Shown: piece after piece, positions 1-12,330 of the stretch
Layout: each line of letters opens with the position of its first letter
How positions within the stretch are numbered: position 1 is the stretch's first letter
From: Tetracentron sinense
Lineage: Eukaryota > Streptophyta > Magnoliopsida > Trochodendrales > Trochodendraceae
Reading direction: 5' to 3'
Length of the DNA stretch: 64,000 nucleotides
Assembly (NCBI GenBank): GCA_015143295.1
Contig: CM026556.1
Coordinates: 18,910,547-18,974,546, forward strand
Notes under the pieces: model-generated
Database searches by the model: none
What the model was told of the DNA's origin: nothing
What the model saw: the letters and a program-made list of their open reading frames with translations, nothing else
Program-made: the position numbers and the translations under genes

Positions 1-1379
1 AATGATATACAACTTGTGAGGGAGGGGAAACCCCTCTTTAATGAAAATGCATCGAAAATAAACATGCATGCTTGGAGTCTTGCTTGGCGTGTTTTTGTTC
101 TTGTCAAAAGGTGAGGTAAAACATATCTTGAGATATGCCCTACCTCTATTTACCAACCCTTATGTTTGGCCTTGTCATGGTGTTCGTGAATCGAGAATAA
201 AAACCCTTGTCTTGTAAAACACCGATAAACCATGTCATGTGTGCCGTGCTCGTGAAATGTGTACATGCTTTAGCTTGAAATCAAACATGGCATATTGAAT
301 TTCATAGTATACTATTCATCAAGATAAACATCCATTTACCACATGCCGTTCTAGAAAGCGAGTAACATACTAACATAAACCCTAAAATTTCCATACTTTA
401 ATCGTGCAGTTCTTAACTAGCAATTCATCCAATCCATTCATCATACATGTACATTCATTATTTGGTGAAATGCCCTCCCCATTTGTTTCATCACATCACA
501 ACCACATGGCATCCATCGCCCAACGTTCCTCCATTCATTCATCCCATAGCATTAACATATTTAGATTTTGGGGGAAAACCAAGAAAAGGAGAAGAATATG
601 AACTAGGAGGGTAGCATAGGGCACCGACCTTAAAATAGAGGAAGACAACCCTTGTTCTTGCAGAGGAAGATGCCGCCCTAACCTGTAGAATGAGCTCCTC
701 ACATGCTTGAGCCGTGGATTTGAAGAATCCAATCCCTGGGGTGATCTTGGGTTTCCAAAACCTTTGAGTTGCTTCAAGATGATGCCTTAGGGTTCAAAAC
801 CCCTTCCTACTCTCTCCAACTCTCTCAAAATACTCTAAGTGTGATGAATGAGGACCCAAGGCTTGTGCAAGCCCTTATAGGCAAGGGTGAAACGCCCAAA
901 TGATGAAAAAGCCCTTAGTGAAATTTCTGCAAAACGCGATAGACGGAGCGATCGGTGATTAATACCGAGCGATTGGTCGCCTATCGAGCGACCGGTGTTC
1001 CTGACCGAGCAATCGGTTAAAAACACCCTCTCTCAAAACATTCCCCATATAATTTAGTTAACCAATCGACAGATACCAATCAATCGGTTGTGGACCGATC
1101 GATCGCTACTCTAGACCGAGCGATCGGTGCTCTGTAATTTTCAACATTGAGTCCATTTTCCACACCATCCACTACTTAGACTTATCCCACTTCCATTCTA
1201 ACATCTTCTAGACATGACTAGGACTCTTCTAAGGCTATAGTACATTATTAATTATTTTATAATACAAAATGTAAAATTCACAAAGGCTTCAATTTCTTAT
1301 TTCATGAAAATTGGAGATTACAACGCATCGTGCCTTGACACGCACTCCAAGACATATGCAAAAGTTCTTGGGCTCTACA
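1..1379 (-). repeat. 3' LTR of element A (partial)
   Basis: The plus strand ends in CTCTACA at 1379, so the minus-strand LTR begins TGTAGAGCC directly after the polypurine tract. It matches 18137-19519 of the 5' LTR with scattered substitutions and small indels. The remaining part with the other LTR end lies left of the window. A cluster of ACCGATCGATCGGT-like palindromes spans about 931-1130. Confidence 0.9.
931..1130 (-). promoter_or_regulatory. Palindrome cluster in U3 of LTR A
   Basis: About seven imperfect copies of a dyad with core CGATCG (for example ACCGAGCGATCGGT, ACCGATCGATCG) lie in the U3 part of the LTR. They sit just upstream, on the minus strand, of a weak TATA-like CCTATAAGG near 886. 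The same cluster recurs in the other LTRs of the A/B/C group. Function is inferred from position only. Confidence 0.55.
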
Positions 1380-1391
1380 TCCTCCCCCCTT
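1380..1391 (-). other. Polypurine tract of element A
   Basis: On the minus strand this reads AAGGGGGGAGGA and directly abuts the 3' LTR start TGTAGAG. The same sequence precedes the 3' LTR of element B. It is the expected primer site for plus-strand DNA synthesis. Confidence 0.85.
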
Positions 1392-1473
1392 ATAAAAATT
1401 TCATCCCCGAAATTTGGATGATACTTGCATTACAATACCAAAACAAAGTTACATGGCATAAACAAAATCCTAT

Positions 1474-2975
1474 TCAAACAACTCTGGGTACTTTGCTTTG
1501 ACTTCGGCTTCGCACTCCCATGTAGCCTCTTCTCAAGCATGATGTTGCCATTGCATGAGAACCAGTGGGATAGTCTTGTTGTGAAGCACTTGATCTCTCC
1601 GGTCCAAGACTTGAATAGGCTTTTCTACTAAAGTGAGATCCTCTCGGATTTCCAACGGTTCCAACTCTTTGACATGCGAAGGGTCTGAAATGTATTTCTG
1701 AAGCATAGACACATGGAACACATTGTAGACCACGGCCATGCGAGGTGGAAGAGCTACTCGGTAAGCAACTTCTCCAACTCACGTGATGATCTCAAAGGGC
1801 CCAATCTACCGAGGACTAAGCTTGCCTCTTTTTCCAAATCTCATAATCCCCTTGCTAGGAGATACTTTCACAAAGACTTGATCCCTAACCAGGAATTCCA
1901 AGTCCCTGCAGCGAGTGTCAGCATAGCTCTTTTGATGATCTTGAGCAGCTTTCAACCGATCTCGGATGATCTTAACCTTATTCGCAGTTTGCTCGATCAA
2001 CTCAGGACCCAACACTTTTCTCTCTCCTACCTCATCCCAGTAGAGAAGAGACCTGCAGCTTCGCCCATACAAGGCCTCAAAAGGTGCCATCTGGATGCTT
2101 GCCTGGTAGCTATTGTTATAGGTGAATTCAACCAAAGGCAAGTGTTCTTCCCAGCTACCCTTGAAATCAAACATACATGCCCGAAGTATGTCTTCGATGA
2201 TTTGATTCACCCTCTCGGTTTGTCTATCCGTTTGTGGATGAAAGGCGATGCTGAAATCAAGTCAGGAACCCATAGCGCTCTAAAAGCTCTTCCAAAACCT
2301 GGATGTGAATCTTGGATCCCGATCTGACATAATACTGACTGGCACCCCGTGCAACCGAACCACTTCCTTGATATACAATGCCGCCAACTTGTTCTAGTTG
2401 AACGTAGTCCGATAAGGTAAGAAGTGCGCAGACTTTGTTAGACGGTCTACTACAACCCTTATTGCATCCGAGTTTCTTGCCGTACGTGGTGAGCCAACAA
2501 TGAAGTCCATGGACATGTGCACCCATTCCCATTCGGGAATAGGGAGAGATTGTATTAGACCCGCCGGTCTCAGGTGCTCAGTTTTAACTTGTTGACACAC
2601 CAAGCACCATGCCACATACTTTGCAATATCTCTCTTCATATCTTACCATCAAAAGTGCCCTTTGAGGTTCCGGTACATCTTCGTGCCTCTAGGATGCACT
2701 GCATACTTCGAACGGTGGGCTTCATCCATAAACTCTCGCCGAAGATCCGCATCGGCCGAAACACACAGTCTTCCCCTAAATGCGATAGCACCTTGGCTAG
2801 TCAGAGAAAAGTCTTCACTTCCCTTGGCAACATCATTGTCCCAGAAAGCCAATAGGCATGCATCCGAAGCCTGTAACTCTCGGATCCGATCAATGATGTA
2901 CGACCGAATCGTAATATTTGCCAGCACTGGACTGCGGACGGAAGCATTGACACTGATGTCCAGATTTGCCAAATC
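1474..2975 (-). pseudogene. Element A integrase with chromodomain-like C-terminus (degenerate)
   Basis: Minus-strand fragments in order: a zinc-binding region (CLVCQQVKTEH, about 2590), core-like segments (MDFIVGSP, VVDRLTKSAHFLPYRTT), a stretch NQIIEDILRACMFDFKG through ALYGRSCRSLLYWDE (1806-2210), and a C-terminal chromodomain-like tail (VYNVFHVSMLQKYISDP, DRRDQVL, about 1533-1739). Frameshifts and stops separate the pieces, so no integrase could be made. The tail type is that of plant chromoviruses. Confidence 0.85.
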
Positions 2976-3942
2976 TTCTAATAGCTTTTATTCCCGCACC
3001 AACATGTGAGCCAATAACATTGGAGGTCTTCTACTCGAAGCGTCAACCACTACATTTGCTTTTCCCAGGTGGTATTGGATGGTGCATTCATAGTCTTTCG
3101 AAAATTTCATCCAACGCCGTTGCCGTAAATTTAGCTCCTTTAGGGAGAAGAGGTACTTGAGGCTCTTGTGGTCCGTGAACACATAGAATTCTTCCCCGTA
3201 AAGGTAATGTCGTCAAATCTTGAGTGCAAACATGATTGCGGCAAGCTCTAGGTCATGCGTGGGGTAATTCTTTTCATGCTCCTTTAATTGCCTTGATGCA
3301 TAGGCAATGCCCTTCTTGTGTTGTATGAGGACACACCCAAGCCCAACGTGCGAGGCATCACTATACACTTTATAACCACCACACCCTGATGGCACTATAA
3401 GGACGGGGGCCGTGGTAAGCCTCTTCTTCAACTCCGTGAAGCTGATCTCGCACTTATCGCTCCATATAAACTTGGCATTCTTCCTAGTTAGATAAGTGAG
3501 CGGCGCTGTAAGGCTGGAGAAACCCTCAACAAATCTCTGGTAATAACCTGCCAACCCAAGGAAGTTACGGATCTCTACGACACTCTTGAGCCTTGCCCAA
3601 CTCATGACTACCTCTATCTTTTTTAGGTCTACCGAGATGCCTTCCACAGAAACAACATGGCCTAGGAATGTCACTTCCTCCAACCAAAACTCACAATTGC
3701 TTAGTTTGGCATATAACTTGTGCTCTCTCAGCTTTTCCAAAGCAAGGCGAAGGTCTCGCACGTGATCTTCTCGTGTCTAGGAATAGACCAAGATATCATC
3801 AACAAACACTATCACGTATTGATCCAGGTATGGTCAGAATACCCGGTTCATTAAATTCATAAAGGTTGCCGGCACGTTCGTGAGACCGAAAGGAATAACC
3901 AAGAACTCGTATCGAGTCCTGAAGGCAGTTTTGGGAATGTCT
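2976..3942 (-). pseudogene. Element A RNase H and 3' half of reverse transcriptase
   Basis: The minus strand carries the catalytic region FVDDILVYS (about 3790), then the RT thumb (LREHKLYAKLSNCEFW, FLGHVVS), the connection, and RNase H signatures ([46 protein letters not shown]). It is interrupted upstream by solo LTR C at 3943-3948, beyond which RT resumes at 6408. Several stops and frameshifts are present. Confidence 0.85.
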
Positions 3943-4662
3943 TCCACTGTAACGCCCCGAAATACCCCCTAGGAGTTTAGGGATATTTTAGGTGTCACAC
4001 TGCGTACCTATCAAACCATCCGGTAATGCACAAGATAAAAATATAGTACTAACAACGATAATCAGAGCGCGAAAGCTATCATATATGCGGAAGCGTAAAC
4101 AAATTTTCATTTCTTCTGATGATCCAAAATAGTATTCCAAGTTAACATAAATACAAGACATGTCTAAGTCTAAGGTGGACAGGCCCACCTATCAAAATAT
4201 CAAAATACACAAGACCCTCTCATACTCTCCCCTCAACAGTAGTCGAGGTATGGCCACGCATCGAGGTCTCGGTCTGCCTGAGACTGTAATGGAATAGCCG
4301 GCTCTCTCTCTTCTATATACTCTTCCTCGACCCAAGGCTCCGGGTCGAGGGCTCCCTCAGTACCTGCCGACATGAAAGTACGGTTGAGCATGGAATACTC
4401 AGCGAGTACAAGCTACTAGCAGACCATAACAATAATAAAACACACAATAGTAATATCATACAAGCAGTAATAGAAACATTACAAAAGAAACAGTATAAGG
4501 CATAATACAATACAAGCATCCTGACGTGCGTACATGAATGCGAAACCGCCGATAGAACTCATGCTTGAAAATCCCTGTCATGTCCCGGTATGCCTCGTAG
4601 AAATCATGTATGCGTGCATGCATGAATGCATGATCATCATCTTGTAAACCTCCATCTTGTAA

Positions 4663-5012
4663 CTTGTGAGCCAGAGGCTAGCACCAGAATCTCCCTGGGC
4701 TGCCAACCTCCTTGATATGCAATGCACTTGTGAGCCAGAGGCTAGCACCCGAATGTCCCTGGGCTACCAACCTCCTTGTTATGAAATGCATGGTTTTCTT
4801 GTGAGCCAGAGGTTAGTACCCGAATCCTCCCTGGGCTACCAACCTCCTTGACAATAGGTGATTTTTATTACTTGTTTAGTTTTCTTGTGAGCCAGAGGCT
4901 AGCACCCGAATGTCCCTGGGCTACCAACCTCCTTGACAATAGGTGTTCTAGGGGTTATCTTGTGAGCCAGAGGTTAGTACCCGAATCCTCCCTGGGCTAC
5001 CAACCTCCTTGA
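4663..5012. repeat. Tandem array in LTR C, five units of 64-86 bp
   Basis: Units begin CTTGTGAGCCAGAGG at 4663, 4727, 4798, 4884 and 4959. Each continues with GCTAGCACC-GAAT, TCCCTGGGCTACCAACCTCC and a variable spacer. The sister LTR C2 has four units in reverse orientation, so copy number varies between copies of the family. Confidence 0.9.
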
Positions 5013-6002
5013 CATGCAATATTTTCTTGTTGTTTATTATATGCACATGCTCTTGAAATCTCGGTTCATGCTATCATGCGTGCTCGTGTACGAGTCCATA
5101 GTGACAATCATGATAATGGGAATAACCAAGATATGACATTACAATTCAATTCATGATATGAACATAGGTAACATAAGTAGTTTGCATAACATTTGATCAA
5201 TTTATCATTTATAAGAATGCATGCATAAAACCCATTTCTATATTCTTCATTGAGATCATTTATTCATAGTTTAGGTATTTTGTCAAACACTTTCATACAT
5301 TATTCCTTAGTAGTTTATCTCCTTCTTTTAAATGCATATTTTCCATTCAATCACACAATGGTAAGTTTGTTATTTGTACTATGCCCATCCTCCATTTTCC
5401 AATCCACAACCCACACATCATACATCACATTCGGCATCCAATCGCCACATCCAATCTCCCATCCACACATTCATTCCATTTCCCTTATCTTGTTTATATT
5501 TGTTGAGTTAATACAATGCATAGGGAAGGAAAAGCATAATATATAGAATCACCATTTACACTAGAAAACCTAGGTTATTGCTAGGGAAAGTTAGTAGGGT
5601 GTACTAACCTTGCTCAAGGCTTGATCCTTGGTGGGAAACTTGATTGAAGCTCCAAAAGGGGTAGGGAACAACCCTTGCTTGAGGAAGACTCGAGTTGGGG
5701 AAGAAACCCCCTTTCAAAACGTACGTGAGATGGCTGCCCTAGCTTGGAGAGTGGCTCCCACACGAGCTTGAGCTTTGAACTTGAAGCAAATCCAAGTTTG
5801 AGGACGACCTAGGATGGTCCACCCCTTTGGTTTCTTCCTCAATACCAAACCCTAGGTTAGAGCTTTCTCCTCTTCTCTCTCTATCTCTCAAAATCCCTCA
5901 ATGTTGTAAGTGAGGCCTCAAAGGGTCGAGCAAACCCTTATGGGTAAGGGTTTAACACCCAAAAGACGAAAACGCCCTTACTGAAATTTCTGCAAAAACG
6001 CG

Positions 6003-6195
6003 AAGACTTAGCGATCGGTGGTTATGACCAATCGATCGGTTGCCTACCGAGCGATCGGTGTTATTGACCGATCGACCGGTCAAAAACTCACTCTCTGGAA
6101 AATTTCCCCATACAAAATTTCTGACCGTGCGATAGCTACCGATCGATCGGTTATGGACCGATCGACCGCTGACTGAACCGAGCGATCGGTGCTCT
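6003..6195 (-). promoter_or_regulatory. Palindrome cluster in U3 of LTR C
   Basis: About seven dyads of the type ACCGAGCGATCGGT and ACCGATCGATCGGT are spaced 15-35 bp apart, in the same U3 position as in LTRs A and B. A regulatory role is inferred. Confidence 0.5.
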
Positions 6196-6407
6196 GTATG
6201 TCTCGACTGTTTTGACCATATCTTTTGACTCGCTCGTCGGATTTCGACGATTCAACTTGCGTTGGGTTCGTCTTTCGAAAATGCACATTTCTGACGTTTC
6301 GAAATTTCTGATCTCTCTATTATTTATTAATTAGACTATGAGGAAGGCCAATTAGCTACGAAAATGGTATTCATTAAGTATAGAAAAATCCGGGGTGCTA
6401 CATCCAC

Positions 6408-7246
6408 CTTGCTTTTTAACTGGTGGTAACCGGACTGAAGATCAATCTTAGAGAAAAAATTTGCTCCCTTTAATTGATCAAACAAGTCATCAATCCTAGA
6501 CAATGGATACCTTTTCTTTATTGTGACCTTGTTTAACTACCTGTAATTGATGCACATCCGCATCGAGCCATCCTTCTTCTTGACAAATAGTATCGGGGCA
6601 CCCCACGGTGGGACACTTGGTCGAATGAAACCAAGGCCTTGCATCTCCTCCAACTGTGTCTTCAACTCCTTGAGTTTAATCGGGACCTTCCTGTACGGAG
6701 CCCGAGAGATGGGAGCGGTGCCTGGTGGAAGCTCGATCATGAACTCAATCTCCCTGTCTGGGGGTAACCCTAGTAACTCCTCTGGAAACACATCTAGGAA
6801 TTCACTCACGATTGGAATAATCGAACAGTCCTTTACCTCGGGGTTCGCTAAGCTTAGTACCGTAAAGCGAGCAATATCCTTACTTCTCAACCCCCGAAAA
6901 TGAAATGGCTTCCCTTCCACCGGCTTAAAGAGTACCATCTTCTCAAAGCATGCCACCTGCCCATGATGAGCTCCTAACCAATCCATCCCCAAGATGACAT
7001 CGAAGTCCTGGAATCCAAGGACGATGAGATCAGCTACCAACTCGCAGCTTCCAACTTGAATTGTATAGCTTTTGAAAATGTGATATGCTACTACTGTCTT
7101 ACTGAGAGGAGTCGAAATGAATAACTCCTATTCCAGTTGACTAGGCTCTGTAGAAAAGCCTTGGGAGAAACTCAGTGAGACAAATGAGTGAGTAGACCCG
7201 GTATCAATCAACACACCAGCCAAACATTCATTGACTAATAAGGTTC
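6408..7246 (-). pseudogene. Element A protease and N-terminal reverse transcriptase
   Basis: Directly after the intron-like segment the minus strand reads GTLLVNECLAGVLIDTGSTHSF. The retropepsin active site DTG is near 7195. It is followed by the flap/core region ([14 protein letters not shown]), the linker ([17 protein letters not shown]) and the start of RT ([32 protein letters not shown]). There is one in-frame stop after EPSQLE. The reading is cut at 6407 by solo LTR C. Confidence 0.88.
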
Positions 7247-7390
7247 CTGAAATTATACTAGCTAAGTCAATCCAAGCATCAACAGCATATACATATAGGT
7301 ATATATATCTATATAACATGCCATATACATACACAGAGAATGAGGCATAATACGACAATCATGTATAATCGAATAACTCTAAATGCGTAC
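7247..7390 (-). other. Spliceosomal-type intron between gag and protease, element A (144 bp)
   Basis: On the minus strand the segment begins GTACGC and ends AATTTCAG, is AT-rich, and has a branch-site-like TTGACTTAG shortly before the acceptor. Removing it joins ...DNVVQ to GTLLVNECL without a frame change (codon G|GA). If it is retained, the gag frame stops after about ten extra codons (GTHLELFDYT, then stop). Element B has an equivalent 142-bp segment at the same codon. Splicing itself is inferred from sequence. Confidence 0.75.
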
Positions 7391-7809
7391 CTTGCACTAC
7401 ATTGTCAGATGCAAGTGCATCGCCCTCTGTCAAGGCAAATACTTGCCCCTGATTCACCTGGTGAGGCGGAAGTATAGACCGTGCAGGCTGGGAGGACGCC
7501 TGGTATGAACTTGTTGGACGAATTGGGGGACAAATCCCCGGAGACTGGCCTGGTAAATGCCTCGTTGGGTAATCCCTAATCATGTGGCCCTGGCGACCAC
7601 AGTAGAAACACCCACCTGACACCTTTCAGCAATCTCCTGCCGGGTGTCTTCGGCTGTAAGAAGTGTAGACCTCATATGTGTAGGTCAAAGGGGCCGGAGG
7701 TGGAGCATACCTAACTGCCTGAGGTGCAACGGGCCATGGGGCCGTAAAAGCCCGAGGTCGTGGTGCTTGAGGTATGTACGACCGTGGAGCTGGAAGGGAG
7801 ACCCTTTTT
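7391..7809 (-). pseudogene. Element A gag C-terminal part with zinc knuckle
   Basis: A proline-rich region (ASYIPQAPRPRAF type) is followed by a CCHC-type zinc knuckle, CFYCGRQGHMIRDY, near 7570-7615. The last cysteine is replaced by tyrosine (one G to A change). A linker then leads to the intron donor. On the right it breaks off at about 7805 where B begins. Compared with B gag, about 195 bp are missing at the break. Confidence 0.8.
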
Positions 7810-7810
7810 T

Positions 7811-9528
7811 TATATAATAACAGGAAAGTAAAACAGTTTATATTCATGCTTGCATCACATAAAAGCCAATACAACTCTTGAAATCATCGTGCACTTGTCT
7901 TGACTTAAATTACTCTTTTCGTGCTTGAAAAACTTGTCATATCTGTCTTGCTTGTCTGTCATGCGTGTCATGTCATGCGTGCTTGCTTGGAATTTAAACA
8001 TGCTCATGTAACTTGTGAGATGCGCTTGTGAGATGCACTTGGGAGGGAAGGGAGACCCTTCTTTCAATAATATGTACTTGTGAGTGAGAGGAGACCCCTC
8101 TTTCAATGTTGAAGAGAGGGAACTGTAAACTCCCTTATGTGCAATGCTCGTTCTTGTCAAAAGCGAGGCAAAACATATCGTAAGATATGTCCTACCTCTA
8201 ACATTCTTATTCTTGGAAAACACCGGTAAACCATGTCATGCATGCCGTGCTCATGGAATTATGTACATATTTTCACTTGGAATTAAATATGACATTTGGG
8301 ATTTCAACAATACATAGAATATCATTAATTTAAACAAGTAAATATCCATGCCTTTTAGAGAAAGGAATTAATCACACTATCATAAATCCTAGCAATTCCA
8401 TACGCTTTTAAGCATGTATTTCTTGATTTACAACTCATTTTCTTCACCTTGGCATTTCATCAAACATGTGGTGCGTACATTATTTGTTAAAGCCTACACC
8501 ATGCTTTTCTAGGTGGGTTTATGTTCACAACATACATGTGTGTTTATTATTGGTACAATACCCTTCCCATTTCATTCATCACATTACATACACATGGCAT
8601 CCTTCGCCCAACATCCACCATTCATTCTTCCCATAGCATTTACACACTTAGATAGAAGAGAAAAATCACAAAAGAAAAGAAAAAAAGAAAGAAGAATGTG
8701 AACTAGGAGGGTAGCATAAGGTACCGACCTTGAAAAGGATGAGGAAGAACCCTCCAATCATGCGTGGAGTGGCTGCCCTAGCTTAGAGAACGTGCTCCTC
8801 GAGTGCTTGAACCGTGAGTTGAGGAAATCTAAGCTTGTGGTGATCTAGGGTTTTTCAAACCCTTTGATTCCTTCCCAAATGAAAACCCTAGGTTAGAATC
8901 CCCTTTTCTCCTCTCTCCCTTTCTCAATTTGGTGCCTTAGGGTATATAAACCCCTAATGGTTCAAGCAAGCCTTAATAGGTGAGGGTGTAATGCCCAAAA
9001 GATGAAAAAGCCCTTAATGAAATTCTGGAAAACGCGATAGACCGATCGATCGATGGTCAATACTGAGCGATCGGTCGCCTACCGAGCAGCCGGTGTTTTG
9101 ATTGGGCGATCGGTCAAAAACATGCTCTCTGGAATTTTTCCCAATAAAAAAAGTTCACCAGTCGATAGCTACCGATCGATCGGTTATGGACCAATCGATC
9201 ACCAATATGGACCGAGTGATCGGTTTTGGACTGATCGATCGCTCTCGTGACCGAGCGATCGGTTCTCTACAGGTTTTGACACTCAGTCCATTTTTCACCC
9301 ATTCCTACTACTTGGACTTATCCTACTTCCCTTGTTACCTCTTCTAAACATGACTAGGACCCTTTCGAGGCTATAGAACATTATTAATTATTTTATTTAC
9401 TTAATTATAACATTCTTCCAAAATTCTCAAAGGTTTCCAACCTTTCATTTCATGAAAATGGGGATTACAAAGGCATCATGCCTTGACACACATTCCAATG
9501 CAGATACAAAAAGTTTTAGGGTTCTACA
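7811..9528 (-). repeat. 3' LTR of element B (U5 end deleted)
   Basis: It begins on the minus strand as TGTAGAACC at 9528, directly after the polypurine tract. It matches 14606-16360 of the 5' LTR and stops at about 7811, lacking the terminal ~510 bp. It has two copies of the GGGAGACCC-type subrepeat where the 5' LTR has three. A palindrome cluster lies at about 9035-9262. Confidence 0.9.
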
Positions 9529-9540
9529 TCCTCCCCCCTT
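9529..9540 (-). other. Polypurine tract of element B
   Basis: The minus strand reads AAGGGGGGAGGA, identical to that of element A, directly next to the 3' LTR. Confidence 0.85.
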
Positions 9541-9617
9541 ATAAAAATTTCGTCCTCAAAATTTGGACAATACATGCATTGCAAAACCAAAACAAAATTA
9601 CAAGTCATATACACAAC

Positions 9618-10978
9618 TTATTCAAATAACTCCGGGTACTTTGCTTTGACTTCGGCCTCGTGCTCCCATGTAGCCTCTTCTCGAGCATGATGCTGCCATT
9701 GCACGAGAACCAACGGAATAGTCTTGTTGCGAAGGACTTGATCTCTTCGATCCAATATATGAACCGGCTTTTCAACCAAAGTGAGATCCTCTCGGGTTTC
9801 CAACGGTTCCAACTCTATGACATGCGAAGGGTCCGCAATGTACTTCCGAAGCATAGACACGTGGAACACATTGTGGACTGCGGCCATGTGAGGTGGAAGA
9901 GCTACCTAGTAAGCAACTTCACCAACTCGCGTGATGATCTCAAAGGGGCCGACATATCAAGGACTAAGCTTGCCTCTTTTACCAAATCTCATAATCCCTT
10001 TGCTAGGAGATATTTTCACAAAGACTTGATCCCCAACCTAGAAAATTCCAAGTCCCTACGGTGAGTGTCAACATAGCTCTTTTGACGATCTTGAGCAGCT
10101 TTCAATCAACTCCAGACCTAACACTTTTCTCTCTCCTACCTCATCCCAATAGAGGGGACACCTACAGCTTCACCCATACAAGGCTTCAAATGGATCCATC
10201 TGGATGCTTGCCTGATAGCTATTATTGTAGGCGAACTCAACCAAAGGCAAATGCTCTTCCCAGTTACCCTTGAAATCCAACATACATGCCCAAAGCATGT
10301 CTTCGATGACTTGGTTCACCCTCTCGGTTTGTCCATCCATTTGTGGATGAAAGGCGGTACTGAAATCAAGTTGGGAACCCATGGCATCCTAAAAACTCTT
10401 CCAGAACCTGGACGTTAATCTTGGATCCTGATTCGACACAATACTGACTGGCACCCTATGCAACCGAGCAACTTCCTTGATGTACAGAGCGGCCAACTGA
10501 GTTGAACGTAGTTCGGTAAGGTAAGAAATGCGCGGACTTCGTCAAACAGTCCACCACAACCCATATAGCATTTGAGTGCCTTGCCCTTTTTGGCAAGCCA
10601 ACAATGAAATCCAAGGTGATGTGCTCCCATTTCCACTCGGGAATAGGAAGAGAGTGTAACAAACCCGCCAGTCTCAAGTGTTCTGCCTTCACCTGTTGGC
10701 ACACCAAACACCGTGCCACGTACTCTGCAACATCCCTCTTCATGTTCCGCTACCAAAAGTGTCCCTTGAGGTTCTGGTACATCTTTGTACCCCCAGGATG
10801 TACTGTGTACTTCAAACGGTGGGCTTCGTCCATAATTTCTTTCCGAAGATCCGCATTAGCCGAAACACACAATCTTCCCTTGAATGTAATAGTACCTAGG
10901 CTAGTGAGAGAGAAGTCCTCACTACCCTTGGCAACTTCCTTATCCCGGAAAGCCAACAAGTCGGCATTCGTGGCTTGA
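9618..10978 (-). pseudogene. Element B integrase with chromodomain-like tail
   Basis: Minus-strand pieces: zinc-binding CLVCQQVKAEH (about 10690), core segments LDFIVGLPKRA, VVDCLTKSAHFLPY and STAFHPQMDGQTERVNQVIEDM (10170-10743), and the tail VHNVFHVSMLRKYIADP through DRRDQVLRNKTIPLVLVQW and EEATWEHE (9618-9887). A short deletion of about 40 bp relative to A lies near 10105. Frames change between pieces, so it is inactive. Confidence 0.87.
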
Positions 10979-12330
10979 GACTCTTGGTTGTACGGTCGAA
11001 CCATGACATTTGCCAAAACAGGGTTGCGAACGAAATCATTCACACTGATTTTTAGATTAGCCAAATCTTCCAATAATCTCCATTCTCGCACTAACATATG
11101 AGCCAAAAACCCCAGAGGTCTTCTACTCAAAGCGTCTGCCACCACATTTTCTTTACCCGGGTGGTATTGGATGGTGCATTCAAAGTCTTTTAAAAATTCC
11201 ATCCAGCGCCGTTGCTGTAAATTTAACTCATTTTGGGAAAAGAGCTACTTGAGGCTCTTGTGGTCCGTGAACACATAGAACTCTACCCCGTAAAGGTAAT
11301 GGTGCCAAATCTTGAGTGCAAACACGACCGCAGCAAACTCTAAGTCATGGGTGGGGTAATTCTTTTTATGCTCCTTCTACTGCCTTGAAGCATAAGCAAT
11401 GACCTTCTTGTGCTGCATGAGGACACACCCGAGGCCGACGTGCGAGGCATCACTATACACCTCATAACCACCACGTCTGGATGGCACAATAAGGACGAGG
11501 GCCGTGGTAAGTCTCTTCTTCAGTTCCGTGAAACTGATCTCGCAGTTATCGTTCCTTATAAACTTAGTGTTCTTCCTTATTAGGTATGTAAGTGGCGCTG
11601 CAAGGCTAGAGAACCCCTCTACGAATCTCCTATAGTAGTCTGCCAACCCAAGGAAACTATGTATCTCTGTGACACTCTTAGGCATCGCCCAATTCATGAC
11701 TGCCTCTATCTTCTTCGGATCCATCGAGATGCCCTTCTACAAAAACAACGTGGCCTATGAATGCCACTTCTTCCAACCAAAACTCACACTTGCTTAGTTT
11801 GGCATACAGTTTATCCTCTCTCAGCATTTCCAAAGCAAGGCGAAGGTCTCGCACGTGATCTTCCCGTGTCTGGGAAAATATCAATATGTCATCGACAAAC
11901 ACTATCACGCATCAATCTAGGTATGGTCGGAATACTCGATTCATCAGATCTATAAAAGCTGCCGGCGTATTTATGAGACCAAAAGGCATCACCAAGAACT
12001 CGTAATGCCCATACCGAGTCCTGAAAGCAGTTTTGGGAACATCTTCAGCCTTAATCTTCAACTGGTGATAACCCGATCGAAGATCAATCTTCGAGAAAAA
12101 TCTCGCTCCCTTTGACTGATCGAACAGGTCATCAATCCTAGGCAATGGATACCTATTCTTTATAGTGACCTTGTTCAACTGCCGGTAATCGACCCACATC
12201 CGCATCGAGCCATCCTTCTTCTTAACAAATACCATCGGGGCACCCCATGGTGAGATACTTGATCGAATGAAACCAAGGCCTTACATTTCCTCCAACTGAG
12301 TCTTCAACTCCTTGAGTTCAATCGGGGTCA
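10979..12330 (-). pseudogene. Element B reverse transcriptase and RNase H
   Basis: RT begins [17 protein letters not shown] (about 12230) and continues with [24 protein letters not shown] and the catalytic FVDDILIFSQT (about 11890). The thumb region, RNase H ([18 protein letters not shown]) and its C-terminal part (YHPGKENVVADALSRRP, 10750-11202) follow. Frameshifts and stops break it, for example near 11690 and 11240. Confidence 0.87.

Larger units (their letters stand above)
3948..6402 (-). mobile_element. Solo LTR C (2455 bp) inserted in element A RT
   Basis: It starts TGTAACGCCCC, ends GGGGTGCTACA, and is flanked by the direct repeat TCCAC (3943-3947 and 6403-6407). When removed, the RT of A joins and aligns with the uninterrupted RT of B (about 12040-12070). 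There is no internal coding region, PBS or second LTR, so it is a solo LTR. By comparison with A and B, the LTR reads on the minus strand. It carries a five-unit tandem array, a CGATCG palindrome cluster (6003-6195) and the dyad TGAGCATGGAATACTCA near 4385. A second copy in the opposite orientation lies at 53442-55745. Confidence 0.95.

Noticed and set aside
1713..2327. Open reading frame of 204 codons on the plus strand
   Set aside because: It is antisense to the element A integrase on the minus strand; the translated protein has no family resemblance while the minus strand does.
6547..6903. Plus-strand open frame of 118 codons
   Set aside because: Antisense shadow of the protease/RT linker of element A.
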